7,012 nt of DNA from an uncultured Oscillospiraceae bacterium (GTDB lineage: Bacteria > Bacillota > Clostridia > Oscillospirales > Acutalibacteraceae): contig URYV01000079.1 of NCBI GenBank assembly GCA_900552285.1, positions 1 to 7,012 on the forward strand, written 5' to 3'. Positions 6,213-7,012 of the stretch are shown one piece after another (position 1 is the stretch's first letter; each line of letters opens with the position of its first letter). The notes beneath the pieces were generated by a model that worked only from the letters and a program-made list of their open reading frames with translations, was not told the DNA's origin and ran no database searches. Position numbers and translations under genes: made by a program.

Positions 6213-7012
6213 CTATTCTTCCTCATAAAGGGCGAGGGTGGATTTAAGGTCCTGTTTGCAGACTTCGGCGAGGGCGGCGGGCTCGGTGATTTTAACCTGT
6301 CCCGCATACTGTCTCGCCCACAGCCGCATGTCGTTTTCGTTGACCTTGACCTGCGCCGCGACCTTTCCGTCGCCGATGTCCTCAAAATCGACATTCGCCC
6401 TGAAATAATCCAGCACGTCGCTTATCAAAAATTTCGGCATTTCGAATTTTGCCCTTATGGATTTGCCGCCGAACATATAAATATGCTCCCGCATATACTG
6501 CGCAACGTCAAGCCCACAAGCCCCTTGACCCGGTTTCTCGGCTTTCTCGGCGTGTCGAGAATTTGAATGTTGCTTATTCGGTCGATGCGGTAGTGGGCAA
6601 TGTCGTCAAATTTGTCATAGTTGCAAATGAGATAATATTTGCCGCTGTTGGCCGCCATTATGTAGGGATTTATGACATATTCCCGTGCCTCGCCCGCCTC
6701 GTTGAGACGGTGGCGCAGCTTTTTGTCGGCGCCGTATTCGTTATAGAAAAATTTGACCTTCAGCCCCTTTGAAATTGCCTCGTCCAGCACCTCGATGGTG
6801 TAAAAAAGCTCCTTGTTGATCTCCCTGTCGGCCGAGTCGTAGGATTGAATATTCGCCGCGCTGAATTTGAAATATTTGTTTGACAGCTCTTTAAGCTTTT
6901 CAAGCAGCTCCTTTTTGTTGCCCGAAGGAATGCTTTTTGAAAAGAGAACCGAGTCTATAAGCAACAGATGCCCGAACCCCGCACGCCTTAAAAATGTTAA
7001 ATTCCCCGTTTT
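6213..7012 (-). pseudogene. WYL-domain transcriptional regulator, frameshifted; N-terminus outside window
   Basis: Two overlapping minus-strand frames encode one protein. The upstream frame holds LLIDSVLFSKSIP, then a WYL domain: LKVKFFYNEYG, YVINPYIMAANSGKYYLICN (the WYL triplet reads YYL) and AHYRIDRISNIQILDTP. It loses sense after KGL at 6518. The next frame resumes with GLDVAQYMREHIYMFGGKSI and continues through a WCX-like C-terminal region to TAG at 6213-6215. Restoring one base near 6516-6517 joins them smoothly. WYL proteins are usually DNA-binding regulators with an N-terminal winged helix and a ligand-sensing WYL-WCX part; the helix would lie beyond the right edge. The gene is convergent with the two-gene cassette but has GC-rich, host-like composition, so it may not belong to it. 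Either the gene is newly broken or the sequence has an indel error; the good reading on both sides favours a recent event or error. Confidence 0.85.

Noticed and set aside
6965..7012. Possible second frameshift in the WYL gene near 6970-6985
   Set aside because: The residues before LLLIDSV fit the family poorly in every frame, and one other frame gives a slightly better EF-containing run. There is too little sequence before the edge to decide.

Overview
The window looks like chromosome from an anaerobic Clostridia-type Firmicute, perhaps a gut Oscillospirales-like lineage. This is inferred from strong GGAGG ribosome sites, TTG start codons, TTGACA/TATAAT-like promoters with 17-bp spacing, U-tailed hairpin terminators, and the gene types present. 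Most of the sequence is moderately GC-rich. The stretch from about 3900 to 6160 is visibly more AT-rich (sampled 60-base lines: 41 G+C at 1801-1860, 19 at 5221-5280).

Layout. At the left edge, a secreted CAP-domain protein (1-926, minus, continuing off the window) is transcribed divergently from a three-gene plus-strand operon. The operon encodes KDPG aldolase (eda, 1062-1700), 2-keto-3-deoxygluconate kinase (kdgK, 1697-2692, ATGA overlap) and a seven-helix membrane diguanylate cyclase (2709-3875). It is followed by a small repeat-like hairpin and a clear terminator (3957-4002). Both divergent promoters can be read directly, with their -35 boxes only 20 bp apart.

Next comes an AT-richer two-gene cassette with its own extended -10 promoter, preceded and followed by several perfect palindromes. 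Its genes encode a 179-residue protein with a Gly/Ala-rich membrane region (4167-4706) and a 474-residue protein of unknown function (4716-6140). A perfect 18-bp hairpin separates it from a convergent WYL-domain transcriptional regulator (6213-7012, minus). That regulator carries a frameshift near 6516 and runs off the right edge.

How the genes work together. KdgK phosphorylates 2-keto-3-deoxygluconate to KDPG, and Eda splits KDPG into pyruvate and glyceraldehyde-3-phosphate; this is the shared lower route of hexuronate (pectin/glucuronate) breakdown. The diguanylate cyclase appears to share their transcript, so c-di-GMP synthesis may be tied to sugar-acid use. The two-gene cassette is the strongest candidate for an undescribed system. 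Its small protein resembles, by eye, the glycine-rich IFI6/IFI27 (ISG12) type of membrane module, and its large partner has a striking HRMYTLGHDPILGWLFGTAN core. No function can be assigned to either from sequence alone.
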